Positions 32,646-40,526 of a DNA stretch of 64,000 nucleotides are shown here, in pieces. This DNA comes from Novosphingopyxis sp965218915 (GTDB lineage: Bacteria; Pseudomonadota; Alphaproteobacteria; Sphingomonadales; Sphingomonadaceae), in assembly GCF_965218915.1 (NCBI RefSeq), contig NZ_OZ244708.1:1922001-1986000 (forward strand), given 5' to 3'. Each line of letters begins with the position of its first letter. Position 1 is the stretch's first letter. The notes beneath the pieces were generated by a model. It was not told the origin of the DNA. It saw only the letters and a list, made by a program, of their open reading frames with translations, and did not search any database. A program made the position numbers and the translations under genes.

Positions 32646-33167
32646 ATGACCGTCCGATTGAGCGAAAAGGAAATCGTCTGCTTGCGCGGCGTGGCCGAGC
32701 TGAAAAGTTCGAAAGCTATCGCGCGCGATCTCGGCATATCCTCGCATACCGTCGATGCGCGGCTCAAACGCGCCATTGCGAAGCTCGATGCAACCGACCG
32801 GTTCGACGCCGCGCGAATCTATCAGGCCGGCGAGGAAACGGCCGATTCAGGCGGTCCTGAAGTCCGAACATTGGTATATCAGACCCCGGATGTTCCCCAA
32901 GCGCCCGGTTTTCCTCCACAAGCATCTCCATCACCCGATGGCGTCAGGAATGACGAGGGCAGCACAACCCGGCTTCGCGACAATGCGTTCGCAGCCGACT
33001 GGACGCAGCGCTCCTCTTATTTCCCGGTGCCGGCCTATCGGGGGGAGCGCAACGGGCTAACCGGATTGCAGCGCCTCGGCTGGATCGTAGCGATCGCGGT
33101 CGGAAGCGTAGTCATCTTCGGCGGGCTCATGGGTGGCCTCAGCGCTCTCTCCACGCTGTTCGACTGA
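32646..33167 (+). CDS. LuxR-type HTH protein with C-terminal membrane anchor
   Basis: 173 residues. The N-terminal 60 form a GerE/LuxR helix-turn-helix (LSEKEIVCLRGVAELKSSKAIARDLGISSHTVDARLKRAIAKL). A 75-residue Pro/Ser-rich, probably disordered linker follows, then a single C-terminal membrane helix (LGWIVAIAVGSVVIFGGLMGG). The HTH would stay at the cytoplasmic face of the inner membrane. No receiver or autoinducer domain is present, so the input is unknown; release by proteolysis or control through the membrane partner downstream are possibilities. I cannot name targets. Confidence 0.78.
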   Translation: MTVRLSEKEIVCLRGVAELKSSKAIARDLGISSHTVDARLKRAIAKLDATDRFDAARIYQAGEETADSGGPEVRTLVYQTPDVPQAPGFPPQASPSPDGVRNDEGSTTRLRDNAFAADWTQRSSYFPVPAYRGERNGLTGLQRLGWIVAIAVGSVVIFGGLMGGLSALSTLFD

Positions 33168-33220
33168 ACGGCGCTTGACCGACAGTGCGCCATTCCGGCG
33201 TGCCGGTGGGGAGAAGTATT

Positions 33221-33568
33221 ATGAGGAATCAGAGGATTGCGGCCGCCCGCGACGTGGCCGAGAAACTGCATGCCGCCGAAGCCGCGATCGACGAGGCCTT
33301 TGCCCGCGTGGCCCAGCTCAACTCGGCACTGCCGGAAGCACGCCTCGCCGCCAATTTGTCGGCGACCGTCGGCCAAGAAGCCTTTTCGCGTGCCGCAACC
33401 AGCATGCATCATATTGCCGCCGCGCGCCGCGAGATGGTCGCCGCGCATGAAGGTCTGCTCGCGACGCAGGGCGATATCGGACTGGCAAGAATGAATTTTG
33501 GCGGAGAGGGAAACAAGACTTTCACAATCGCCAGTCAAGGACTTCAGGTGGTATCGGACGCCGCCTGA
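33221..33568 (+). CDS. small helical protein of unknown function
   Basis: 115 residues from ATG 33221, chosen for the GGGGAG Shine-Dalgarno eight bases upstream. Ala-rich helices (AARDVAEKLHAAEAAIDEAFARVAQLNSALPEARLAANLSATVG; FSRAATSMHHIAAARREMVAAHEGLLATQ) suggest a helical bundle. No signal or membrane segment. It follows the membrane-anchored HTH gene by 53 bases, as part of the same probable transcript. Family not recognised. Confidence 0.7.
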   Translation: MRNQRIAAARDVAEKLHAAEAAIDEAFARVAQLNSALPEARLAANLSATVGQEAFSRAATSMHHIAAARREMVAAHEGLLATQGDIGLARMNFGGEGNKTFTIASQGLQVVSDAA

Positions 33569-33585
33569 GGGGGGAGGCCACGGGA

Positions 33586-34041
33586 TTGACTGGGCCCACC
33601 CCAAATGGTTCGGTCGGTCCCGTGGTACTTCAAATCCTCTACAATGTCGTTTTGGTGCCATGTTGCCTTTACGCATTTTTCGCAGGTGGCCGGCCGGAAC
33701 GGTTGGGCAGCCTGCTAACCGTTGCCGCGAGCATCGTCTCGGGGATCATATGGTATCGCCCACTGGAATGGAGAGCCGTTCACTGGAACATGTTCGCGGT
33801 GGATCTGATCACATTTGCGCTGGCAACGTGGCTGGCCCTTCGCAGCGACAGACATTGGCCGATGTGGTTCGCCGGTTTCTGCCTCGTCGGGGTCATGACC
33901 CATCTGGCCGTGGCGGCGATGCCGAACTTCGCCTCGCTGGCCTATTCGCTGAGCCAGGGATTCTGGGCCTATCCGGCGATGCTCTCGCTGGCGCTCGGCA
34001 CTTGGAATCATCAGCGACTACGGCGAGCCGACATGCCCTAG
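33586..34041 (+). CDS. small polytopic membrane protein
   Basis: 151 residues from TTG 33586, with GGGGGGAGG upstream. About four or five membrane helices (VVLQILYNVVLVPCCLYAFFAG; LGSLLTVAASIVSGIIWY; FAVDLITFALATWLAL; MWFAGFCLVGVMTHLAVAA; GFWAYPAMLSLALG). No recognised motif. Its 3' end overlaps the putative start of the RadC-like gene in another frame by about 40 bases, so the two are probably translationally linked. Confidence 0.68.
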   Translation: MTGPTPNGSVGPVVLQILYNVVLVPCCLYAFFAGGRPERLGSLLTVAASIVSGIIWYRPLEWRAVHWNMFAVDLITFALATWLALRSDRHWPMWFAGFCLVGVMTHLAVAAMPNFASLAYSLSQGFWAYPAMLSLALGTWNHQRLRRADMP

Positions 34042-34613
34042 CACGCCTGCTTGCAGGGTCGACCGATGCCGCAAAAGCGGATGCGGCGCGTCTCATTGCC
34101 AGGCATGGTTCGCTCGCTGCGGTACTCGATGCCAGTGCGGAAGTTTTGATCAGGGACATTCCAGCCGCAGCCGCCGAGCGCATCGCGGCCGCCCGCGCGG
34201 CGCAGCTATGCGCGCAATCGAACGCCATTGTTCTGCGCCCCGTCATGGCAAACCGCGACCGGCTCGACTCATATTTGCGCAGCCGCCTGGCTCATCTGGG
34301 CAGGGAGCAGGTTCGGGCGTTGTTCCTCGACAAGGCCGGGCGACTCATCGTCGACGAATTGATTTCCGAAGGCACGGTGGACGAGTCGGCAATATTTCCG
34401 AGAGAACTCGTCCGCCGCGCTCTCGAACTGGATGCGTCGGCGCTGATTCTTACGCACAATCATCCCTCGCAGGATGCTACTCCAAGCAGCGCAGACATCC
34501 GCGTTACGAAACATCTCCAGCGGGCTGCTGCCTGCCTGGACATACGCTTGATCGATCATATCATTGTCGGATCCACAAACTTTTCCATGCGAAGCGCCGG
34601 CATGCTCGCTTGA
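34002..34613 (+). CDS. RadC/JAB-domain protein
   Basis: About 203 residues if translation starts at TTG 34002; the frame is open further upstream but there it is a shadow of the membrane-protein gene. An N-terminal helical part (LARLLAGSTDAAKADAARLIARHGSLAAVLDA) resembles the RadC N-terminus in reduced form. The MPN/JAB domain has SEGTVDESAIFPRE with the Glu and the metal motif THNHPSQDATPSSAD (His-x-His...Asp). RadC proteins were once linked to DNA repair but their role is unsettled; some act with mobile DNA. The exact start is uncertain. Confidence 0.75.
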   Translation: MESSATTASRHALARLLAGSTDAAKADAARLIARHGSLAAVLDASAEVLIRDIPAAAAERIAAARAAQLCAQSNAIVLRPVMANRDRLDSYLRSRLAHLGREQVRALFLDKAGRLIVDELISEGTVDESAIFPRELVRRALELDASALILTHNHPSQDATPSSADIRVTKHLQRAAACLDIRLIDHIIVGSTNFSMRSAGMLA

Positions 34614-34697
34614 ATCGAGACCTATTACCGTTCCCACGCGGCTTGCCATCGGGCAAATGCTGCTGATAGGTCGCCATGTCCACCGCCAGGGAATCTC

Positions 34698-35567
34698 ATG
34701 GAATTCATCGGACCCACCTCGCAAAGCCTGATCTCGCAGCGCACAAGGCTGCACTATGCCGATTGGGGCAATGCCGGGGCGCCCCCGCTGATCCTGCTCC
34801 ACGGCGGACGCGACCATGCCCGCAGCTGGGACTGGACCGCGCAGCAGCTGCGCCATGACTGGCACGTGATCTGCCCGGACCTGCGCGGCCATGGCGACAG
34901 CGAGTGGAACAGGCCCGGCGACTATCCGATCACCGGCTACGTCTACGATCTGGCGCAGCTGGTTCATCAGCTCGGCCTGGCGCCGGTCACCATCGCCGCA
35001 CATTCGCTGGGCGGCAATATCGCGCTGCGCTACACCGGCCTCTATCCCGACAAGGTGCGCCGCCTGGTCGCGATCGAAGGGCTCGGACCCTCGCCGGAGA
35101 TGCAGAAGAAGCAGTTGAAAACGCCGTTTGACGAACGCGTGTGCGGATGGATCCACGACAAGCGCGCCGCCGCGGCGCGGTTGCCCAAGCGCTATGACAG
35201 CTTCGACATGGCGTTCGACCGGATGATGGAGGCGAACGGCTATCTCTCGCCCCAGCAGGGCCGCCATTTGACGCTGCACGCGGTGATGCGCAACGAGGAC
35301 GGCAGCTACAGCTGGAAGTTCGATCCCTATGTCCACCTCTGGCCGCCGATCGACCTGCCCTATGAAGACATCGAGGCGTTATGGCGACACATCGCCTGCC
35401 CCACCCTGCTGATCTATGGCGAGGACAGCTGGGCGTCCAATCCCGCCGAGGACGGCCGCATCGCGCACTTCGCGAATGCCACGGTATCGAACTACGCCGA
35501 GGCCGGCCACTGGGTGCATCACGACCAGTTCGACCGGTTCATCGCCGAGTTGCGGGAATTTCTGTGA
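34698..35567 (+). CDS. alpha/beta-fold hydrolase
   Basis: 289 residues. Motifs in order: oxyanion LLHGGRDHARSW (about 34-44), DLRGHGDSEW, nucleophile elbow AAHSLGGN (Ser103), a lid region, the acid region CPTLLIYGEDSWASN and the His of AGHWVHHDQ. This is the common lipase/epoxide-hydrolase-like fold. Substrate cannot be told from sequence; no partner genes adjoin it. It is convergent with the DedA gene, with 12 bases between stops. Confidence 0.85.
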   Translation: MEFIGPTSQSLISQRTRLHYADWGNAGAPPLILLHGGRDHARSWDWTAQQLRHDWHVICPDLRGHGDSEWNRPGDYPITGYVYDLAQLVHQLGLAPVTIAAHSLGGNIALRYTGLYPDKVRRLVAIEGLGPSPEMQKKQLKTPFDERVCGWIHDKRAAAARLPKRYDSFDMAFDRMMEANGYLSPQQGRHLTLHAVMRNEDGSYSWKFDPYVHLWPPIDLPYEDIEALWRHIACPTLLIYGEDSWASNPAEDGRIAHFANATVSNYAEAGHWVHHDQFDRFIAELREFL

Positions 35568-35579
35568 ATTCTCCCCGGA

Positions 35580-36185
35580 TCAGCGCCGCTCGCGCGGTTT
35601 CCAGGTTATCACGCGGTAGATGTAGAATAGCAGAATGGCGACGATCGTCGCCGTCGAGATCGGCCCCACATAATCGTCGATGCGGCTGAAATTCCTGCCC
35701 AGATAATAGCCGGCGCCGGTCAGGATGACGTTCCAGATCGCCGCGCCGGCGAAGGTTACGGCCAGGAAGCGGACCTGCCCCATGCGGAACAGGCCGGCAG
35801 GCAGCGAAACAATGGTGCGAAAGGCGGGAAAAAAGCGGAAGACGAACACGATCTTGCCGCCATGGCGCTTGAACAGCGCGTTGATCTTGCAGACATCCTC
35901 CCAATCGACCGTCAGCCAGCGGCCCCAGCGATTGACGAATTTTTCGAGACGCTGAAATCCATAGACACGACCCAGCAGATACCAGAAATAATTGCCAAGG
36001 GTGGAGCCGATCGTCCCGAATAGGATGACCAACTCGAAATTCATCCTGCCCTGCCCGACCTGGATGCCCGCCAGCCCCATGATCACCTCGGACGGGATCG
36101 GCGGGAACACATTTTCCAGGAACATGAGCAGCGCAATGCCCCAATAGCCGCCGTTCGCAATCAGGCCGACGATCCACTGGCTCAT
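35580..36185 (-). CDS. DedA family membrane protein
   Basis: 201 residues from ATG 36183-36185, which overlaps the gshB stop (ATGA). The SNARE-associated/DedA core is visible: FLENVFPPIPSEVIMGLAG, FGTIGSTLGNYFWYLLGRVYG, and FVFRFFPAFRTIVSLPAGLFRMGQVRFLAVTFAGAAIWN. DedA proteins support membrane homeostasis, some as flippases for undecaprenyl phosphate or phosphatidylethanolamine; which applies here is unknown. Co-transcribed downstream of gshB. Confidence 0.9.
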   Translation of the reverse strand: MSQWIVGLIANGGYWGIALLMFLENVFPPIPSEVIMGLAGIQVGQGRMNFELVILFGTIGSTLGNYFWYLLGRVYGFQRLEKFVNRWGRWLTVDWEDVCKINALFKRHGGKIVFVFRFFPAFRTIVSLPAGLFRMGQVRFLAVTFAGAAIWNVILTGAGYYLGRNFSRIDDYVGPISTATIVAILLFYIYRVITWKPRERR

Positions 36186-37138
36186 GACGATTTGTGCTCC
36201 GCCAGACGCCGTTCGATCGCGTCCCAAATTAAGCCCGCGCTGTCGGTGCCGTTGAACTTGTCGATCGCGACGATCCCGGTCGGGGACGTGACGTTGATCT
36301 CGGTCAGCCATTGGCCGCCGATCACGTCGATTCCGACGAAGACCAAGCCAAGGCGCCTGAGTTCCGGACCCATGGCGTCGCAGATTTCGCGCTCGGTTTC
36401 GGTCAATTCGGCCGCTTCGGCATAGCCGCCTTGCGCCAGATTCGACCGGAACTCACCCGCGCCCGGCTTGCGGTTGATCGCGCCGGCGAATTCGCCGTCG
36501 ATCAGTACGATGCGCTTGTCGCCCTTTGCGATATCGGCAAGGAAGGGCTGCACCATATGCGGCTCCTTCCAGGTCAGGTTGAACAGCTCGACCAACGCCG
36601 AAAGATTATCGCCGGCCTCGCCGATACGGAACACCGCCTTGCCGCCGTTGCCGTGCAGTGGCTTGATCACGATGCTGCCATGCTGTTCGTGAAACGCGCG
36701 GATTTCATCGAGCCGCCGAGTAATCAGCGTCGTCGGCATGAAGCGGCGATAGTCGAGCACATAAACCTTCTCGGGTGCGTCGCGCACTGCCTTGGGGTCG
36801 TTCACGACCAGCGTCTCGGCCGCGATCCTTTCCAGCAACCAGGTACCGGTGAGATACCCCGTGTCGAACGGCGGATCCTGCCGCATCAGCACGACGTCGA
36901 TATCGCTGCCGAGATCGAGCGTCACGGCGTCGCCGAGAATGTAATGGTCTCCTTCGACCCGCTGCACCGTGACCGGGAAAGCGCGCGTGGTCAGCCGTCC
37001 GTCGCACCAGGTCAGATCGCGCACGTCGTAATAGAACTGCTCGTAGCCCCGCTCCTGCCCCGCCAGCAGGATCGCGAAGCTCGAATCGCCCGCGATGTTG
37101 ATGCTCTCGAGCGAATCCATCTGGATGGCCGCTTTCAT
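36182..37138 (-). CDS. gshB: glutathione synthetase
   Basis: 318 residues from ATG 37136-37138. The AAGGA Shine-Dalgarno fits this second of two tandem ATGs best, and the length equals the family norm. ATP-grasp enzyme joining gamma-glutamylcysteine and glycine. Typical sequence: VLMRQDPPFDTGYLTGTWLLE, ETLVVNDPKAVRDAPEK, IVIKPLHGNGGKAVFRI, and the C-terminal FVGIDVIGGQWLTEINVTSPTGI. The open frame extends upstream through the REP-like repeat at 37155-37219, but that part is not family sequence. The gene overlaps the DedA gene downstream. Confidence 0.95.
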   Translation of the reverse strand: MKAAIQMDSLESINIAGDSSFAILLAGQERGYEQFYYDVRDLTWCDGRLTTRAFPVTVQRVEGDHYILGDAVTLDLGSDIDVVLMRQDPPFDTGYLTGTWLLERIAAETLVVNDPKAVRDAPEKVYVLDYRRFMPTTLITRRLDEIRAFHEQHGSIVIKPLHGNGGKAVFRIGEAGDNLSALVELFNLTWKEPHMVQPFLADIAKGDKRIVLIDGEFAGAINRKPGAGEFRSNLAQGGYAEAAELTETEREICDAMGPELRRLGLVFVGIDVIGGQWLTEINVTSPTGIVAIDKFNGTDSAGLIWDAIERRLAEHKSS

Positions 37139-37154
37139 CATGTTTTCCTTCGCT

Positions 37155-37219
37155 GCGCTCCTGCGAAGGCAGGAGCCCATCTGGTGACGATGCCTGATGG
37201 GCTCCTGCCTATGCAGGAG
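37155..37219. repeat. REP-like inverted pair between yraN and gshB
   Basis: Left arm with CTCCTGCGAAGGCAGGAG (37158-37175) and right arm CTCCTGCCTATGCAGGAG (37202-37219), extended by matching GCCCATC and GATGGGC. Same family as the copies in the gspG, gspH and gspI leaders, here outside coding sequence. Confidence 0.88.
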
Positions 37220-37241
37220 ATCAGACGAATGAAATTCCTTA

Positions 37242-37598
37242 TCAACGCCCGTGCCAGACATTGGTCAGGTGGCGCGGCAACCGGCCCGGCGCAAGCAGGA
37301 TGATATCGAACCGCGCGTCGAAGCGTTCCCCGCAATATTGCGGGATCATCGCCTCGGCCGCCGCGGCGATGCGCCGGAAGCGGTAATCGTCGAGCGCATT
37401 CTCGGCCGCTTCGACGCTCGCGCGCGCCTTGACCTCGACGAACGCCACGGTACGCCCACGCCGCGCCACGATGTCGATTTCGCCGCGCGGATTGCGCACG
37501 CGCTGACCGAGGATACGCCAGCCGTGGAGCCGCAGCCACCAGGCCGCGATCGTCTCCGCCCGCCGCCCGCGCTTTTCGGCGGCGAGGCGCCGCGTCAT
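37242..37598 (-). CDS. yraN: UPF0102 / YraN family endonuclease-like protein
   Basis: 118 residues with the family nuclease-fold core: AETIAAWWLRLHGWRILGQRVRNPRGEIDIVARRGRTVAFVEVKAR, which contains the GEIDIV...FVEVKAR acidic-Lys signature of restriction-endonuclease-like folds. Function is not established. Start overlaps the rsmI stop (ATGA); rsmI-yraN-gshB order is common in Alphaproteobacteria. Confidence 0.93.
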   Translation of the reverse strand: MTRRLAAEKRGRRAETIAAWWLRLHGWRILGQRVRNPRGEIDIVARRGRTVAFVEVKARASVEAAENALDDYRFRRIAAAAEAMIPQYCGERFDARFDIILLAPGRLPRHLTNVWHGR

Positions 37599-38440
37599 GA
37601 CCGCGCCTTCAGTTCGGTTGCCAGCGCGTAGAGCGCCTTGCGGTCGCGCCCGAAGCGCCGCGCCACCTCACCCGCCGCCTTCGATGTCGGCAGTCGATCG
37701 AGTGCCTCGAGCAGCGCCGCCTCGACCTGCTCCTCGCTGGCCGCGTCGGCGGTCTCCAGTGGCGGACCCACCAGCAGCACGATCTCGCCCTTGGGCGCGC
37801 CCTCGGCATAGCGTTCGGCTAGACCAGCCAGCGTTCCCGTCGCCACCTCTTCATGACGCTTGGTCAACTCGCGCGCCACCGCGCCCTCGCGCGCCTCGCC
37901 GAGCAACTTGGCCATGACGCCGAGCGTGCGGCCGAGACGCGGCCCGCTCTCGTAAAATATTAGCGTGGCGCGCAAATCGCTGAGCTCGGCGAGCATGTCG
38001 GCCTTGGCCTTGTCCTTCGTCGGCAGAAAACCGGCGAACAGGAAGCGGTCGGTCGGCAGGCCGCTGATCGACAGCGCCATGATCGCGGCGCTCGGCCCCG
38101 GCGCGCTGGTCACCAGTACCCCCGCCGCGTGTGCGGCGCGCACCAGCTTGTAGCCCGGATCGGAGATCAGCGGCGTCCCCGCATCGCTGACCAGCGCCAC
38201 CACGCCCTGCCCCGCCGCCGCCAGCAACTCGCCCCTATCTCGCTCGCCGCTATGATCGTGATAGGCGCGCATCTTCTTGTGCAGCCCCAGATGGCGCAGC
38301 AGCTTGGCCGTCACCCGGCTGTCCTCCACCGCCACGATATCCGCCGCCGCCAGGATCGCGGCCGCACGTGCGCTCACATCTCCCAGGTTGCCGATCGGCG
38401 TGGCCACGATATAGAGGCCGGGAGGAAAATCCATTTGCAT
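37595..38440 (-). CDS. rsmI: 16S rRNA (cytidine-1402-2'-O)-methyltransferase RsmI
   Basis: 281 residues. The tetrapyrrole-methylase-fold SAM enzyme modifies C1402 in the ribosomal decoding centre. Signatures: LYIVATPIGNLGDVSARA, VAVEDSRVTAKLLRHLG, VALVSDAGTPLISDPGYKLVR, PGPSAAIMALSISGLPTDRFLFAGFLP and ARELTKRHEEVATGTL. The start is 11 bases from that of the divergent LpoA-like gene, so promoters overlap the opposing coding sequence or each other. Confidence 0.96.
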   Translation of the reverse strand: MQMDFPPGLYIVATPIGNLGDVSARAAAILAAADIVAVEDSRVTAKLLRHLGLHKKMRAYHDHSGERDRGELLAAAGQGVVALVSDAGTPLISDPGYKLVRAAHAAGVLVTSAPGPSAAIMALSISGLPTDRFLFAGFLPTKDKAKADMLAELSDLRATLIFYESGPRLGRTLGVMAKLLGEAREGAVARELTKRHEEVATGTLAGLAERYAEGAPKGEIVLLVGPPLETADAASEEQVEAALLEALDRLPTSKAAGEVARRFGRDRKALYALATELKARS

Positions 38441-38451
38441 GAGGGTACGTC

Positions 38452-39678
38452 ATGACAGAAGCAGTTGCGGCGCGGCAAGCCGGGTTCGATCCCGGCGCAA
38501 AAAAGCGTCGCAAGACGGTGTGGCTGAAGCGCTGCGCTACGGCTGCCGGCCTCCTGTTTCTGACCGGCTGCGAAACCCTGCTTCCCAGCGGCGGGCGGCG
38601 CCCGCCCCCGCGCACCGAGGCGCCGCCGCCGGTGTCGCGGCCCGCGCCGCCCGAAAACGTCGTCTCCGCCGACGACAGCCGCCACAAGATCGCGCTGCTG
38701 CTGCCTACCAGCGGCGAGAATGCCGACATCGGCCAGTCGATCGCCAACGCCACCACGCTGGCGCTGCTCGACATCAACGCTTCGAACATCCGTATGACCA
38801 CATACGATACCGCCGGCGATCCGCGCGCCGCGGCGCAGCGGGCGGTGGCGGACGGCAACAGCCTGATCCTCGGCCCGCTGCTGGGCGACAATGTCGTGAC
38901 CGTCGCCGGGGTGGCCCGGCAGCGCAATATTCCGATCCTCAGCTTTTCCAACGATTCGGGCGTCGCGGGCCAGAACGTGTTCGTGCTCGGCCATCTGCCC
39001 AGCCAATCGGTCGAACGCGTGGTGCGCTATGCCGTCGCGCACGGACAGAAGCGCATCGCGGGTCTCGTGCCGCAAAATGTCTACGGCCAGCGCGCCACCG
39101 GCGCGCTCACCCAGGCGGTGCGTGCCGCCGGGGGCACGCTCGTCGGCATTCAGCCTTACGACCGCACCAGCCAGTCGGTCGATGCCGCAACCAAGGCGCT
39201 TGGCCAGGCCGGACCGTATGACGCGGTGCTGATCGCCGATACCGGCCGCGCCGCGATGGCCGCCGCGCCGCTGCTGCGCCGCAACGGCGCGGGAACCGCA
39301 CAGTTTCTCGGCACCGAGCTGTGGAACACCGAGAGCGCGCTGGCCGGATCGATCCCGATGCGCGGGGCGATCTTCGCCAGCGTCTCGGACGATCTCTACC
39401 GCCAATATGCCGACAAATACCGGACGCGCTTCGGCCGGATGCCCTTCCGTCTGTCCAGCCTGGGATACGACGCGGTGCTGCTGGTCGCCAATATCGCCAA
39501 GGACTGGCGCGTGGGCACGCCCTTCCCGGTCCAGCGATTGACCGACCCCCAAGGCTTCATCGGCATCGACGGGTCTTTCCGCATTCTTTCGAACGGACTC
39601 AACGAGCGCAACCTGGAGGTGCAGGAGATACGGGATGGCAGTTTCGTGACGATTGATCAGGCGCCCCGGGGGTTCTGA
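38452..39678 (+). CDS. penicillin-binding protein activator (LpoA-like) lipoprotein
   Basis: 408 residues. A basic N-terminus and hydrophobic stretch end in the lipobox LTGC (about residue 40), then a Pro/Arg-rich linker and a periplasmic type I binding-protein fold (KIALLLPTSGENADIGQSIANATTLALLD; LILGPLLGDNVVTVAGVARQRNIPILSFSND; YDAVLIADTGRAAMAAAPLL). It resembles the C-terminal half of LpoA, which stimulates PBP1A from the outer membrane; the N-terminal TPR half of enterobacterial LpoA is missing, as is usual in Alphaproteobacteria. Divergent from rsmI, as commonly found. Confidence 0.88.
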   Translation: MTEAVAARQAGFDPGAKKRRKTVWLKRCATAAGLLFLTGCETLLPSGGRRPPPRTEAPPPVSRPAPPENVVSADDSRHKIALLLPTSGENADIGQSIANATTLALLDINASNIRMTTYDTAGDPRAAAQRAVADGNSLILGPLLGDNVVTVAGVARQRNIPILSFSNDSGVAGQNVFVLGHLPSQSVERVVRYAVAHGQKRIAGLVPQNVYGQRATGALTQAVRAAGGTLVGIQPYDRTSQSVDAATKALGQAGPYDAVLIADTGRAAMAAAPLLRRNGAGTAQFLGTELWNTESALAGSIPMRGAIFASVSDDLYRQYADKYRTRFGRMPFRLSSLGYDAVLLVANIAKDWRVGTPFPVQRLTDPQGFIGIDGSFRILSNGLNERNLEVQEIRDGSFVTIDQAPRGF

Positions 39679-39770
39679 GCATTTAGCGGTTCAACTTGGC
39701 GATTGTATCGATTGAAAATCCAGCGTCTTGAACGTGGTTGGTGGCTATCCTGCTCAAATTAAAAAATATC

Positions 39771-39851
39771 GTTCGTCACCCCAGCGAAGGCTGGGTCTCG
39801 GGCGGGATAGCGAGTACGCCCGAGGTGCCAGCTTTCGCTGGCATGACGAAC
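39771..39851. repeat. large nested hairpin repeat downstream of the LpoA-like gene
   Basis: The outer arms (39771-39795 and 39828-39851) are inverted, sharing GTTCGTCA and CCAGCGAA-type sequence with few mismatches. Inside them is a perfect 8-bp stem, CTCGGGCG (39797-39804) with CGCCCGAG (39817-39824). The rest of the 39679-39961 gap shows no gene. It may limit transcription read-through towards the DUF326 gene. Confidence 0.82.
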
Positions 39852-39961
39852 GGAGGCGGCGGTTTGCAATCGCTATGCCTGCCTTCAATTGATGAAGGCG
39901 GGTGGAACGAAGTGTGCGCCCGCCCGCTTGATCTCCCGAAACCCATCAGGAGAAGACCCTC

Positions 39962-40360
39962 ATGTCCATCGCAGAAATGATCGCCGACCATCCGCAAGTT
40001 AATGGCGATGAAGATCCGGCGTTGGGTCGGGCCGTCCGCCACGCCCTGTTCTGCGCGGCAATCTGCAACAGCTGCGCCGATGCCGACAGCGCCGAGGACG
40101 GCGACATGGCGCAGTGCATCCGCAGCTGCTCGGACTGTTCGGACATCTGCACCGCCACCTACCGCACCGCCAGCCGCCGCACGGCCGGCAACGTCCAGCT
40201 GATCATGAGCATGTTCGAACTGTGCATCCAGGCTTGCGAGGTTTGCGCCGAGGAATGCGAGAAGCACGACAACGCCCACTGCAGGCGCTGCGCGACGATG
40301 TGCCGCGAGACAATCGCCGATTGCAAAAAGGCGCTGGAATTCATGAAAAAGGACGGCTGA
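39962..40360 (+). CDS. Cys-rich four-helix bundle protein (DUF326, copper-storage-like)
   Basis: 132 residues with 15 cysteines arranged on amphipathic helices in C-x3-C-x2-C patterns (FCAAICNSC; QCIRSCSDCSDIC; LCIQACEVCAEEC; HCRRCATMC). This matches the DUF326 family, which includes the Csp copper-storage proteins that hold many Cu(I) ions inside a four-helix bundle. There is no signal peptide, so it would be a cytosolic form. AGGAG lies eight bases before the ATG. It is flanked on both sides by repeat elements and has no copper-export neighbours. Confidence 0.88.
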   Translation: MSIAEMIADHPQVNGDEDPALGRAVRHALFCAAICNSCADADSAEDGDMAQCIRSCSDCSDICTATYRTASRRTAGNVQLIMSMFELCIQACEVCAEECEKHDNAHCRRCATMCRETIADCKKALEFMKKDG

Positions 40361-40396
40361 ACGCTTCTCCTTCTCCCCACGGGAAAAGGAGACGAA

Positions 40397-40519
40397 GCCC
40401 CGGATTTAATCCGGGGCGGAGTTGGATGAGGGTGACGGCGTTAGGACGACATAGTCACCCTCACCGCTGCGACTAGCGAGCAAGCTCGCAAGTCTCGCCG
40501 CCTCTCCCAAGCGGAGAGG
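40397..40519. repeat. dispersed repeat element with two hairpins
   Basis: GCCCCGGAT (40397-40405) and ATCCGGGGC (40409-40417) make a perfect 9-bp hairpin with a 3-base loop. GTTGGATGAGGGTG follows at 40421-40434 (identical to 1706-1719), and a second hairpin CCTCTCC/GGAGAGG lies at 40501-40519. It fills the convergent gap between the DUF326 gene and def. Confidence 0.82.
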
Positions 40520-40526
40520 CAGGAAC

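Noticed and set aside
33498..34001. Long N-terminal extension of the RadC-like frame
   Set aside because: These codons are an out-of-frame reading of the small membrane-protein gene and the end of the helical-protein gene; sequence is not RadC-like.
39738..39980. 80-codon plus-strand frame across the hairpin repeat at 39771-39851
   Set aside because: It is translation of a palindromic repeat and of the leader of the DUF326 gene; no coding character.
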